Shown: positions 1-11,766, numbered from the stretch's first letter. The stretch: 64,000 nt of DNA from Microbotryum silenes-acaulis (GCA_003665825.1 QPFY01000006.1:496001-560000); one strand, 5' to 3'. A program made the numbers and translations. Notes: generated from the letters alone by a model not told the origin.

Positions 1-53
1 GAGTGCAGTGTATCAGCCTCAAAAGTTGTACCCGGTCCTGGTCCGACTCTGAC

Positions 54-555
54 CTGATGGACGATGCTTGGTGCGCTTGACCTCCTGCACGAGCTCGGGT
101 TCGGATCCGACGCCTAGTCTGCGACAGCTCTCGACAAGATCCTGGACGTTGGGTCGGACGCGTTGTGCATGGTTCGCTAGGTGGTGTGCCAGTAGCAGTG
201 CACTACCAAAGACTGCGTGTAGAACCAAGGGAAATACGAGTGGGTCGTTCGAGACGGATCGAGTCAGCTCCAGCTGGGTCTTGCTCTCCTGCTGATCCGA
301 TAGTCGACTCCCCAGGACATCGCCCGACTCACAAGTGAACAAGCACCCCTCGATCTCTTCCAACGCGTCCTGTTCCGCACTATCAAAGCCCACGTCCTGC
401 AGTTCACGCGCGACCAAACGGCGTACGACGTTGGCCGCGACGGAGGGGGGCAAGGTCGTCGTTTGGCCCTCGTATTCCGCGTGTAGTGTGGAGGCAATGG
501 AGGAGGAGGATGACGTGGACGCTGTGGGAGATGGTGGGACACTGTCCGTGTCCAT
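54..555 (-). CDS. TAF8: TAF8-like TFIID subunit, 5' part (gene runs off the left edge)
   Basis: Probable TFIID subunit 8, a histone-fold protein that pairs with TAF10 in the nucleus. Exon 1 runs 555-333 and exon 2 212-54; a GTGAGT donor and CGCAG acceptor remove 120 bp. After splicing a continuous histone fold of the Bromo_TP type appears: a helix with VARELQDVGFDSAE, a second containing FFGSALLLAHHLANHA, then RPNVQDLVESCRRLGV. That order matches TAF8 and its relative TAF3. The start was chosen at 555 because its context (GCGACCATGG) is strong and the upstream frame is low-complexity. A CAG|GTCAGA donor near 54 suggests that the rest lies outside the window. The fold is well supported; TAF8 rather than TAF3 is inference. 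Confidence 0.6.
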
Positions 556-966
556 GGTCGCGATGGGGCCGAGCAGGAGAGAGCAAGAGAGAGCAAGCGT
601 GCTGGCGCCGTCACGCGATGAGCTCACACCCGCCAGAGCAGTGCCAGCGCCCGCCACTGCATGCGCAGTTCAAGTTCTCTCGGCATCTCCCACGACTCAG
701 GGGACTTGATGTGCGCACACGGCAAGTATGAACACGGCAATTATACACATCGTTTGAAGAAACGCATCGATCGCGTTTGGTGCTCAAAGCTTGCGATGGA
801 GAGAAAAAAAATCGACTGCAGTGGTCCGCGCATGTGACTTCCGCTCGATACCGACGAGAGGAACGTTCGCAATTGCCTAAGCTCGGCAAAATCTGACCTA
901 TCTCGGCGTCTAACAGCTCGCGACGGACGAAGACGCCCTGCAAAAGCGTACGTACCCGGAAAATAT
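556..966. other. Intergenic, no gene seen
   Basis: 5' flank of the TAF8-like gene. No conserved frame, RNA gene or repeat was recognised. Confidence 0.5.
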
Positions 967-1005
967 TTGGGGATTATTATCCTTCGCAAGCTGAGTAGGA
1001 GAGGG

Positions 1006-1150
1006 AACCGCGCGAAGGATCCGACGAATTGCGATAGGTTTCGGCGGGATGGCGTAAGGGAGTTGTGCAAAGAACGGGGTATCGACTTCGTTCTTGAGTT
1101 GGTCATAATCCCTGTGCTGGCTTCCGAGATCAAGAAAGCATGGTCAAGAA
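1006..1150 (+). pseudogene. 3' remnant of an F-box paralogue
   Basis: The frame here encodes GVRELCKERGIDFV, close to the last residues of the intact F-box protein downstream (RVREQCKDRGINFV, about 3080-3130). No F-box or repeat region precedes it, so it looks like the tail of a decayed tandem duplicate. The frame stays open to 1365 with an acidic stretch that I do not recognise. What is seen is the short protein match; duplication and decay are inferred. Confidence 0.45.
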
Positions 1151-1788
1151 TTACTTGGAATAGTTTGGATTCCGCTCAGACCATGTCTGCCTCCCAGGAC
1201 GACTCCGAAGTCGTGGAGGTGGGAGGAGTGACACTCGAGGGTTCCGAATTCGAATGGGCATCGGTTTCGGAAGCGGAGGAAGATAGGGAAGACATACACG
1301 AAGGCATGGGTGTCAAAAGCTCTGATGAAGCTGCAATGTTCGGTTCGCACAGTGGGGTTTGCTGACATGGAATCTAAGAGCCCGCCAGCGGGTTTCCTGA
1401 CCGTGGAGGACGGGCTCGACGTCATGTGGGGCCCCGCCCAGTCCAAACGATGGTTCAACCCTTCAGCCGCACTACCCATTCGAAGACCTTGTGCACTCAC
1501 TGGCCAGGCTGTTTTCTTTGAGTTCTATCTCGCCATGTCTAGACGTCTGAACTAGCCAGGGTGTTGTCGGAGCACACCTTCAGCGTCGAGCTGGCCGAGC
1601 TGGCAGGACTGGCCCGAGCCAAGGAGCCAGCTCGCGATCGAGGGCGTGTGCGCATGCGCCGCGAGTCCCTCGTCATCTCTTGCTGTTGCCCAGCTCGCGA
1701 ACGAAAGAAGGTGGTGTCGACCTCTCTTAACGTACAACGACCAGCTCTCGTTTCCAAATTTCAGTTTCACCAAGGTCCTGATTTCCGG
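1151..1788. other. Intergenic, 5' flank of the F-box gene
   Basis: Contains short open frames, including a 60-codon acidic frame from an ATG at 1183. Nothing is recognisable. Probably promoter and leader of the F-box gene plus decayed duplicate. Confidence 0.4.
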
Positions 1789-3149
1789 ATGACGAGCCGA
1801 CTCGCAATCGCGCAGTGCCTTCCGACTGAGATCATCGAGCACATCGCCCTCTACGCAGCGCCCTGGCAGGTCAACCTTCCGTACGCCGAGTACACCTATG
1901 CTCAAAACAGCCCCGAGACAATCAAAAATGCTTCCATGACCTGCCGATCTTGGAGAGCGGGTTTCGGGCGTATGAGGTGCCACACGGTCTACTTGAACGA
2001 CGAACCATTCACTCAGGCCGACGCTTACAGCTTCGTGCGATGGCATCAGCAAGTCAGGCCGTATCCGGTGCGAGTCTTGATCTCCCGATCCTTCCTTATT
2101 TTTGATAGCTTCGAGGAAAGCCTTGGGATCGTGCTGCGATGCGTCGGTACGACACTGCGATCTCTCGTGCTGTCCGCAGACCGGCTACCTCGCCTCGGTG
2201 CAGACACGTGGGGCTGCTTGCCGCGTGAGTAGCACGCTCCGGGTCACCGCTCTACAGACAATTTGATGAGGGTAACGCTTCTGCTCCCTCTCTTTTTGCG
2301 CTCCGACCTGCGCCCCCGTTTCTCACCTCAGAGCTCGAAGACCTGATCTTACTCGGAAGCACGAAGGGATACGATTGGGACGGGCTTCGAGCTGTGCAAC
2401 TTCCCTCTGTTCGGCGGCTCGTTGTCCGGACCTGTCACTGTGCAAGCATCGACCAGTTTTTGGAGCACTTTGAGTTGCCTGGACTTGAGGATCTCACGAT
2501 GATCCTGGACGAGCCTCCGAGTTGGGAAGAGAAGGAATATGAGGTCGGTAACGTCATACCCTTGTTGGAGCAGCTCTTCACCGGATCGAAGCCGGGCATA
2601 CGACGGGCCAAGTTCGAACTTTTATGGGATCCGTGGAATCCGCATTCTGCATGGACCGTGCAACTTGCTCGAACGATCCGTCTCTGCACATCCACTTTAC
2701 GGGACCTTGATTTGGAGATCACATCACACGAGTCATGGCATCGCGAAGACGACCCCGCGTGGCCCGACAATTTGGATCAAGTACTCGATAATCTTGGACC
2801 TGACACCCCGCTCGAACGCTTACGAATTGCCCTACCAGTGTGTAACATTTTTACATGGGAAAGGTTCGTTAATTTGATTGAAGACAAAATCGACAATTGT
2901 CAAGCGCTGCGACGGCTCGCCTTCCTCCTTGTCCATCAATCCGTGGGGGGTACCACACGCAACATCGGGACTAGGCCGGAAGTTTGGCACCTCGGAGACG
3001 GCGTACAGGTGCCAGATTGCCGTCCGAAAGGAGCCAGGGTTAGTCCGAAGAAAGTGGGTATGCTCGAAGGGGACAGGTGGGATCGAGTGCGGGAGCAGTG
3101 TAAAGACCGAGGGATCAACTTCGTGTTCCGTTCGAGTATCGATTACTGA
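1789..3149 (+). CDS. F-box domain protein
   Basis: Predicted 417-residue substrate adaptor for an SCF ubiquitin ligase. Exon 1 is 1789-2224, exon 2 2332-3149; donor C|GTGAGT and acceptor CTCAG join in frame. The N-terminus has an F-box-like motif (LPTEIIEHIALYA, then SMTCRSWR, residues about 8-55). The rest has scattered leucine-rich strands such as LRSLVLSADRL, VRRLVVRT and LRDLDLEI, as in the large basidiomycete F-box/LRR-like families. The substrate cannot be read from sequence. A related C-terminal remnant lies about 0.65 kb upstream, so the locus probably held tandem copies. Confidence 0.72.
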
Positions 3150-4417
3150 TAGCATCCGAAGGAGAAATCTAAAGCAGCGTGGCTAAGGATGGGGTAGAGT
3201 TGGGGGGTAGAGTTGGGGCTTGTACAATCGTTAGGTAGAGCCATCATGAACATAATTGAGTAAGACTTGTCAAAAAAAAAAGACTGAGAAGGCGGCGCAA
3301 CAGCGGGGAATTGTAGCACCGTAGTGAACTGCGGCTGTGCGCCATGTTCAGTCGAGCGTCAAGCGATGTGTGCTAATCAGGGAATGCTGTTCGAGGAACA
3401 CCGCGACATTCTTGGTCTTCAAGTAGACTCGGACATAGAGCGTCGGCTGAAATGCGGCGTTCCAGCTGCGACACGTCATACTCTTGTCCATCACGGCTTA
3501 ATGGCGCTGGGAAAGGTCGTGATGTGTGTAAGATCTCAACATAGAAGCCTGAGCGTGTTGACGTCATTGCTGCAATCGACGTGCGCAAGAGGGCTAGTGC
3601 GTGAAGCTCGCACCAGCGCAACGGCCATCCAGTGAAGCTTCGACCCCTTGGGATCGAGCAGATTCGCTTGGCTAGGGGCGACTCGATCGTCTTCTTACGC
3701 GTTGTCAAACGTTTGACACTACACTCCTCATGGCAGGTCTTTTGTCATTTGAATTGGGGGTTGATTGTGACCTAAGAAAAAGTGGCTTAGAGGTATACCA
3801 AGCCCTCTACCGTCCAACTCCGACGTCGTCAACGGCTCACCGTCGGTAACTCAGGGGTCACTTGGGGCAACTCCCACGCGCCGACTGGGAAGAGAGGAGC
3901 GGTTCAAGCAAATTGCCGATGCATACGCAGCTGACGGCAAACTTCGGGGTTGTGTACTTACTCAAAACACAGTAGTAGATCTTGTATGGTATATGCAATT
4001 GACTCTGAAGCTCGGCAATTCGGTTTGGAGGCGCGGTCTCGATTGCCGCAGAATTAGGAGCTGCGGTCGCTATCGCAAACAACCTAAGCTGCACAGCCCA
4101 GTACTGCTCCTTTCGCCAACTTGCCGCGTACCTTGTAAGCCCAACTGCGCAAAGCCTACGAGTGATCCCGGAACCTTGCTCCGGCTTTTGAAATGAGCGT
4201 GGGCGGCGGCGCCGGCCCGCCTCGACCGCTGGTGGGGGAATGGCGCGCGGGGGGGAGGGTGCCGCGAGGTGCCGCGCCCGTCGGGCACACATGGACGTTC
4301 GCTCGGAGACGTTTTCGGATTCGTTCCTTTACTCTTTCACCCACCAAATCGCCCAAGGAATTTTACCTATCAAACTATACCTTTTCCTTTCGGAAGGTAT
4401 CAATCGCATCTACTAGG
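3150..4417. other. Intergenic region, no gene supported
   Basis: 1.27 kb between the F-box gene and the ureidoglycolate lyase gene. Open frames on both strands are short, unlike any family I know, and lack convincing splice partners. A GC-rich purine/pyrimidine stretch at 4200-4270 lies in the likely promoter or leader of the downstream gene. Confidence 0.5.
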
Positions 4418-5371
4418 ATGACTATGACTCCGCTTCAGCTCAAGGTCGAACCGCTCACCCATGAGGCGTGGGCTACGTTTGGTCATGTGATCCAAGGCGC
4501 GGAGGACTCGAGCGCGGTTCCGCGGGGGATCGCCGTGAACAAGATCTCGCATACAACTCGATTGGTTAGTAGGATACTTGGATTTGTCATTCAATAAAGA
4601 TTCCTTCTCTGAGAAACACCGTGCTGGGATCTGCAGGGCCACAAGTTCAATCGGCTCGCGCCCATCACGTCGTCCTACCCCGCCTCCTCCTCCTCCTCCT
4701 CGACCCCAGCAGCGGACAAAGCCGTGACCTCCATCTCCTTGGCCCGGATAGGACCCGTTCCTGAACTCAAGTTTGGCACCTCGTTCGAAGTGAGGATGTT
4801 GGAGCGACATGCGGCGTCGAGCCAGGCGTTCATCCCGCTTAATACGAGTGGGGACGAATGGACGAGGTGGAATGGCGAGAAGGGGTTGAAGGGGCAGGAA
4901 CAGACGCCCGGGGGGATGTTGGTTATGGGTGCTTTGAGTGGCGAAGGTGAGTGCAGGAGAATGGTGGTGTGGCGAGCGGAGGCCACGATGGAAGGCTCAG
5001 CCGCAGAGCAGAAGCAAGTCCCGAGTCTGATCGCTCGCTCCTCTCTTGCTAAACCACAGACGACAAGCCCGATCTCAACACTCTTCGAGTGTTCCTTTCT
5101 TCCCCGTCACAAGGTCTTTCGTACAACGAGGGGGTATGGCGTACGTCCGAGTTCCACCGTTCAGCTCTCGGCGAATGTGGCTGACCGAAAACTCGCTTCA
5201 TCGCAATCACTTACAGACCACTCGGTACTCTCGTTCAACTATGCCGACTACGCAATTGTCGATACTCAGATCACGACTGATTCGAGTCTCAAGGTAGACT
5301 GCGAGATCTTGCGACGAAAGGTTGGCGAGGAAGCGCCGTTCGCTGTGGTGGAGGTGCCGATGATTCAGTGA
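4418..5371 (+). CDS. DAL3: Ureidoglycolate lyase
   Basis: Predicted 230-residue ureidoglycolate lyase (EC 4.3.2.3), the last step of allantoin breakdown: ureidoglycolate to glyoxylate plus urea. Four exons: 4418-4564, 4637-4946, 5060-5140 and 5217-5371, all with GT..AG ends and matching phases. Family hallmarks are [15 protein letters not shown], the proline/glycine strand [27 protein letters not shown] and [10 protein letters not shown]; the last is completed only by splicing at 5140/5217. Length fits the family. Fungal DAL genes are usually induced when purines serve as nitrogen source, but no regulatory site was identified here. No other allantoin gene lies in the window. Confidence 0.88.
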
Positions 5372-5675
5372 AAGGGGTTATGCTCCAGTAAAGGCACGGG
5401 CGTTATGGGGTGTTTATGTTTGTCGGTTTTGCTTCGTGAGAATGCAATGCATTTATCGCATTGGTATGTGCCTATTCATAGAGTAAGGCTTCGATGTCTC
5501 CTGAGATTTGACCTGATCGGGGCTCGGCGATGTTTGATCCGTGTTAGGTCAGATTGTGGCTGTGCAGATTCGAGTCTTCCCGTCTCTTTTGTCCTCTTAC
5601 CCACACCTCGTTCTCAGCTCAAACACAACTCGCTTTCAGCTCTCACCACCTTCAACAAATACTCAATCCGTCATC
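5372..5675. other. Intergenic spacer between DAL3 and the vWA gene
   Basis: 3' end of the lyase gene and pyrimidine-rich leader of the vWA gene (CT-rich from about 5580, usual for fungal promoters). No gene seen. Confidence 0.5.
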
Positions 5676-8343
5676 ATGGTCAGTTGTAATATTGCATCCC
5701 CTCCCTTGTACACTGCTGCTCGGCCTGGAAGCCACCTCGCCGCTCTTCGACCAACCCCCTAGACTGACCACGCCGCCCCACTCCTCGGGTCGACCCTCTG
5801 CTAAACGGATCGGTTCCTTCCACCGCTTGCAGGGACTCGCAGCAAAGATGGCAGCCGCTCAAGCCGCCGGCAGTGCCGCTACACCCGGCTATGGTGCCGC
5901 AGGAGGTGCCGCCGCCGCGCCTGCTTATGGAGCCCCGCCTCAGCAACAACAGCAACAGGGCGCGTATGGTCAACCTTCGCAGCAGGGTCAGGCACAGTCT
6001 GGTCAGCCGCAGTGTGAGTGTCGGCGTAGTGCTGCGTGTTGGGAAGGTGCTTGATGGAACGACGTGTTGGCTTTGAGGGATTTCGATCGAAACGCCAAGC
6101 TTTATGTGGGGCCGCGCGGTGCGCGGTGAGACGATCGGAAGAGAGAAACTGACGAACCCCCACGTGTGTCCGTTCGCATCAACGCTCGGGCAGATGGAGC
6201 TCCCGCCGGTCAGACGCCTCAATGCGAGTGCATCAAGTCCGTGTCGGTTACTCGTGCTGAATGCTGACGATCGACACTGCCGTATACGCCACACAGACGG
6301 TGCCCCCGCTGGTCAGCCGCCCTCGGTTCCGGGAGGACGACCCGCTCAACCTGGTCAGCAGCAAGGTCGGTCCTTTTTTAGAACGCTTGTTTCCCTCCTC
6401 GGCGCGCGAGCCTGATTTAGATCGACATCATCACAGGTCAATACGGTCAACAGCCACAGCAGCCCCAGTATGGCCAGCCGCAACAGCAGCAAGGCCAGTA
6501 GTTCGACGCAACCTCATCGCGTTCAACGTGGTGACCGATTCTGATTGATCTGTTTCCCCCTTTGCCTCTTTCACAGGCTACGGACAGCAAAGCTCTTACG
6601 GTCAGCAAGGTCAACATGGCCAACAGCAAGGGCAATGTGAGTTTTTAACGCAGCTGGCCCTGCAAACACTTTGGCGCCGAGCTGAAATTGCTTACGACTT
6701 TCCTCATACAGACGGCGCACCGCAGGGTCAGTAAGGTTACGGCGAGCAGATGTTCCACAGACAGCTTCATGTCAGGTAGCTGAGGTTTGCTCTCGAGTTT
6801 TGCTTTCACCAGGCGCTTCGCAGCAAGGGCAATACGGCCAGACTCCCCAAGGACAGCAGCAATGTAAGCTCCGATCGAGGCTCATGCGAAGATCGAGTCG
6901 TTAACGGTATGCCTATCCTTATCGCCACAGACGCCACCCCTCTACAAGGCCAGTACGGAGCTTCCCAACAAGGCCAATATGGCGCGCCTCAGCAAGGTCA
7001 ATACGGTGCACCGGCTCAGGGCCAACAGCAATACGGGGCCCCTCAACAAGGCGCCGCTGCCGGTGTCCCCGAAGGACCTCCCGTTCAAGCGATCCTCGAC
7101 ACGCTACGTGCGGGTGTGCAAGACCAAAACATTTCGGCCTTCTACCCCCCCGGATCGCTCGAAAGTCTTGCCGAGAACGTTCATCGCTCCCGTGCGTTGC
7201 CCAGGATTGTCGCGTTGTTCCAGATCCCGATGGAGGTCGCGATGGATCTTGTACGCTTGGCCTTGTTCGACGTCGTTCTCTATGCCGACGATTCGGGTTC
7301 GATGTCGTTCGAGGACAATGGATCGCGCATCGATGATTTGAAGATGATCGTTTCCAAGGTCGCGAGTGCGGCTTCGTTGTTCGATCAGGATGGTATCCAA
7401 GTCAGGTTCATGAAGTACGTCCATCCTTTTTGCCTCCTACGCTCTGGGCCTGACGCTCAAGGAGAGATGCTAACCCTTTCACCCATCCCCGCCTCCACCA
7501 AACAGCTCGCGCATCGAAGGCAACAACATCAACTCGGAAGCCGATGCGTTGGCGCTCGTCGGTCAAGTCAAGTTCTCGGGGCTTACGCCGCTCGGTACGG
7601 CGATCCATCAAAAGATCCTCGAACCGCTCGTGTTGCAGCCGGCGAGGCAAGGGCGATTGCAAAAACCCGTGCTCATCATCACCATCACCGACGGACAACC
7701 GGGTGGAGAAGCTCGTGAGTATTCTGCAGACGTGAAGCGGATTACCGAACGGACGCTCGAACCTGAACTGAAACTTGCCGGCTTGAAATTGATCACAGGT
7801 GATACGATCGTGCGCGTCATCAAGGCCGCGAGTCAGGAGTTGCGCTCGACGCGCTACGGCAGCGACGCGATCTCGTTCCAATTCGCTCAAGTCGGCGAGG
7901 ACCAGGCGGCGCGCCAGTTCTTGGAGGAGCTTGATGTAAGTCGAAAAGAGCTCAAGGATTGAGTGCGCGCGGTGAGCTGATGCGAGCGTTCTTTGATGGG
8001 TGTGGCTCTTTTAGGTTAACCCCGATATTGGTGGCTTGATTGATACTACTTCGTGAGTTCCGAGCTCGACCGGACTTGAGTTTGATCGCTTGAAAATACT
8101 GATTTTGCGCACGAAAATCACATTCCATAGTAACTACGAGAATGAAGCCGACAACATGATGAAGGCGAACCCGCCTTTGGAACTCACGCCTCAGCTCTGT
8201 AAGTATCGAGGCGGCGTCCCAAACAAGGAAGGCTCTCAAGCCTTTCAAAGCTGACCGTACACCCATTGTCGGATCGTACAGGGATCGTCAAGATGCTGTT
8301 GGGCGGTATCGATTCGTCGTACGATACCAAGGATGAGAAGTAG
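5676..8343 (+). CDS. vWA-domain protein with Q/G/Y-rich prion-like N-terminus
   Basis: Predicted 487-residue protein. Fourteen exons: 5676-5678, 5833-6013, 6194-6223, 6297-6365, 6437-6493, 6577-6636, 6712-6726, 6813-6863, 6931-7414, 7506-7714, 7799-7935, 8015-8052, 8131-8198, 8282-8343. Residues 1 to about 205 are repeats of YGAPQ/QQGQYG type, low-complexity and probably disordered. The remainder is a von Willebrand A domain with a MIDAS-like DDSGSMS, then TPLGTAIHQKI and ITDGQPGGEARDTI. Function is unknown; similar fungal proteins combine a sticky N-terminus with a metal-binding vWA fold. The first exon carries only the ATG, and 6224 and 6494 need GC donors, so the N-terminal model is less certain than the vWA half. 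Confidence 0.72.
6194..6863 (+). repeat. Array of phase-1 mini-exons encoding QYG repeats
   Basis: Six consecutive exons of 30, 69, 57, 60, 15 and 51 nt, all multiples of three and all bounded by phase-1 introns. Junctions split either a Tyr codon (T|AY) or a Gly codon (G|GN). Each unit could be gained, lost or skipped without a frame change. Two donors are non-canonical (CAAT|GCGAGT at 6224, CAAG|GCCAGT at 6494). The remaining four are GT. Confidence 0.6.
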
Positions 8344-8659
8344 AGTCATCAATGGGTTTGTGGGAAGCTCATAGCTGCGTCTGATTGGGCTGGCTCACGT
8401 GTTCAGCGAGATTGGATTGAAACCGAATCTGCCTTTTATTTTGTGAAATTTTGACGGAGAATAAGAAAAAATAAAACGACTTCTATGCGACGGGATCGGG
8501 TCGGATCGAACGACGTGTCCCGGCGTTGTCAAAACGTGTCGATCGTCACTTCATTGCCCCACATCCGAGCGAGCGCTTAATTAGTAGCTCGCGACCCTTT
8601 GATCTGCCCTCCTTCCTTTCACGATCTTCACTTAAATCACACCACCCCAAGCCGTGACA
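8344..8659. other. Intergenic, nothing recognised
   Basis: 3' flank of the vWA gene (A-rich with AATAAA-like words near 8460-8475) and leader of the GST gene. Confidence 0.5.
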
Positions 8660-10014
8660 ATGATAACGCACTACATGCTCGAAAATTCCCGTGCCATTCG
8701 TGTCGAATGGGCGCTTCGAGAACTGGGATTGGAGCATGAGACCAAGTGAGTTGAGTGGGCCGAGGAGCCGTAGTCCGGGTCCGTCCGATGCTTGACTCGT
8801 TCGAGCGGAGCGGGTCGAGCGGTAGGTAGGGTGTTTTGGTGGCTGATCTTCGGTTATTTGGGTGGGTAGATGCTATAAAAGGGTCAATGGGAAGAAAGCT
8901 GTAAGTGAACACCATGTTACCAAGCTTGCCAAGTATCAGCTGAGGGCGAGCTCTCAAATGGAGGCAGCACCGGTCGGATGTGGGGTTCTTTCGGCGAGCG
9001 AACCCCGCTCATCTTCATTGGTCTCGCACATGAACTCATTCTTTGGGAAGTTGCATTGTGCATAGCCACTAGAGATGAAAGAAGAATCCGGCACGACGGT
9101 GGGAAAGTCCCCGGCTTTAAGGGATGGTGATCTTCTGATCGTCGAGTCAGCGGCGATTTTAACGTACGTCACTTGCGGTGCCGATGGATCGGAAGCCGGT
9201 TTCGGCCGGCCTCAGCATAACGCGCCAAAGACCGGGATGGAGCATTTGATATTGAATCGAAGGCGTGTGTGGATTTATGCAGGTACCTCGCGGAAAAATA
9301 CGACAAAGGCGGTCGACTTCTACCCGGCTTGAACAGGGAGCAGGATCGAGTCGATACTTTCGCTTGGGTCGGGTTTGCCGAGGGCGCTCTGAGTAAGTCT
9401 TCTATTCGCCTATTCGGGGATTGATCCTTCCTACGTAGTACGTGACTAATGGTTCAGTGTGGGTTTATGGGATGCAGTGGTCCATGCTCTTCCGATCACG
9501 TACGCGGCTTGGTTCATCCCCGACGAGCATGAGAAGGCCCGTCAAGGTTTTCACGAAAGCCTTAGTCAGTTTCCCAATTTGCGTCGGCAGAAGTAGCGGA
9601 AACCTTGATTAAGGTAGACCAGTATGACTTCCTCCCTTCAGAACCCAACATCATCAACGATCTCGACTACCTCGAAGCCGAACTTGAGAAGAACGTCGAA
9701 CGCTTCGGGAAGAAGAATGGCCAAGGTGCTTTCTTGGTCGGACAAGATTTGACGATCGCGGATATTCAGGTCGCGTTCCCCATCGAGTGAGTCAAGGTCA
9801 AGTTTTTTTTACGAGGATTGATCTGGGCTGAGCTTGGTGATCACATGTCTTAAGGTACATCTTTACGCACCCGACCATTTCCAAGGGATTGAAAGACGAG
9901 ATCCGAGGTTACACGCAGATCAAGGCTTGGCTGCGGGGCTTGGAAGCGAGGTCCGCTTACAAGGAGGCGACCAAGGTGGCGGAATATGTCTTTGTTTTGC
10001 CTGATGATGTGTAG
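8660..10014 (+). CDS. Glutathione S-transferase
   Basis: Predicted 235-residue cytosolic GST, which conjugates glutathione to electrophiles. Seven exons: 8660-8745, 8870-8900, 9075-9163, 9283-9392, 9478-9564, 9642-9786, 9855-10014; phases agree throughout. The thioredoxin-like N-domain shows NSRAIRVEWALRELGLEHE, the GKSPALRDGD turn and the glutathione-binding ESAAILTYLAEKY motif. The helical C-domain has FLVGQDLTIADIQVAFPIEY, the N-capping box of GSTs. The class looks like fungal Gtt1/Gtt2-type enzymes, which I cannot settle by eye. Intron 2 (174 bp) is longer than its neighbours, and exon 3 begins at an AGAG acceptor where only the second AG avoids an early stop. Confidence 0.85.
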
Positions 10015-10362
10015 AGTGTTCAAAGGGGGGATCTCAAAACAATGCAGTTGCTAGCGTACTATCCTTGGTTACGCCTTCAGCGTAGCGACCGAACCTCGGA
10101 AAGAAATTGTCCCGGAAGCCTCGAGCGCACCGTCCATGGCCAGCAGCCGGGGTTGGCCGAGGTCGGTCTCGGCGAACCGAATTGCCGGCGGTCGGGGGGA
10201 AGCGGCGTGAGGCCGCGTTCAACCCAAGTTCTGACTTTAACCTTCCCCTCCTCACGCAGGCCCCTCACCTCGACTCGAGTCATCATCATCCGACTCTAAA
10301 AGGCTCACACGAACGAAAGCTCAAAGGAAAAAAAAAAAAAAAGGAAAAACACCCTCGACACC
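10015..10362. other. Intergenic, PEX14 promoter and leader
   Basis: No gene. An A-rich tract (about 10324-10350) precedes the PEX14 ATG. Confidence 0.5.
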
Positions 10363-11766
10363 ATGTCACGAACGGCGTTGATCTCATCCGCGGTCAACTT
10401 CCTACGTGACCCAACTACGGCGTCCTCACCTCTCGCGCAAAGGATAGGTTTCCTTGAATCCAAAGGCCTCACATCGCAGGAGATTGAATTGGCTTTAGCT
10501 CAGGCTAATGGATCTGGATCTGCACCGGCTGGGATGGGGGCGGGGATGAGGATGGGAGGTCAGCAGGGTATGGGTATGGTGGCTGGGAGGAGGGAGTACG
10601 AGAGGGATTGGCGGGATTGGTTCATCATGGCCGTTGTGGGAGGCACGGTAGGGTATGTCGCGGTCAAGTTGACTCAGGTGAGTGGGAACGGTGTGTGGTG
10701 GATTGTCTTAACATTGCATGTCTGAGCGTGTAGCGGGTGAGGGTCACACGGCGGCGGTGGGGTACGCCACGCGTCACAGTGCGCTTTGGGGTGCAAGTCG
10801 ACCACGGGGAGGCCATAGGCGCTTACAGAAGAGCGTTTACTGATGAAAATCTACCCCACTAGAAATTCATCGTGCCGCACCTGCAACCGCCCTCCGAGTC
10901 CGAACTCGAAGCGGCGCAGAAAGCGCTCGAGGCCAAATACGACGAAGCGGCCGAGATGCTTCTCACATTACAGCAATCGACCGATGCGTTGTCGCAATCG
11001 CTGGATGAGCAGAAGAGTGCGGTCGAGAAGGAGTTGGACGAAGTGAGGAAGGCCGTGGAGGAGATGCGGGAGGGGGAAAAGAGGAGGGAGGAGTGGAGCA
11101 AGAAGGTCGGCGATCAGGTCGATGAGGTTGTTAGAGGGTTGCCTGGGGTGAGTTTATGGCTGCATACGCATACGTATGAGGTCAAAGAATACGATGCTGA
11201 TGCGCCTCCTGTTCTGGACTTTACAGCTTCTGGAGAAGCAAGCCTCGGCCTCGGCGCAGTCATTGACGGACCTGCAAACCGAGCTCAAGTCACTCAAATC
11301 ATTGCTTATCGCTCGTCGTCCTACGCCTTCAACATCGACCTACACGCCTCCCGCCACAACCGTCGCCGCTCCGATCGCGAACGGCTCCTCGTCCTCGTCG
11401 ACTGCGGGTCCGGCCGCGATCCCGACCGATTCGGCGACGACGTCAACGCCGTCGACCACTGCCGCGAGCGGATCAAACGATGCCACACCTCGTTCTTCCA
11501 GCCCGTTCCCCGTTCGTAAGCCCGGGATTCCGGCATGGCAACGCTCCGGCGCCTCGTCCGCTTCTCTTGCTTCGGATGCGTCGACCTCGTTGGCGACTGC
11601 GGCTGCGGAGGGATCGGCGTCAAGCTCGGCGGGAAAGGTTAATGATCAGGACCCGTCGGCGAGTGGGGTGTTGGTGGAGAAGGAGGATGCTGCACCATCG
11701 GTAGTCGTGGGAGGTCAGAGTGAGGAAGCGTCGTCGAAAGCGACGACTGAGGATGTCAAGGAGTGA
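10363..11766 (+). CDS. PEX14: Peroxisomal membrane protein PEX14
   Basis: Predicted 379-residue docking subunit of the peroxisomal matrix-protein import machinery; it binds cargo-loaded PEX5 together with PEX13. Exons 10363-10677, 10863-11147 and 11227-11766 join in phase 0. Residues 1-48 are the conserved PEX14 N-domain (ISSAVNFLRDP, SPLAQRIGFLESKGLT, IELALAQA) that binds WxxxF motifs. A glycine/methionine-rich linker follows, then a hydrophobic segment (WFIMAVVGGTVGYVAVKL, residues about 87-104), a long coiled coil (about 112-215) and a Ser/Thr/Ala-rich tail. Domain order and length fit PEX14. Confidence 0.93.
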
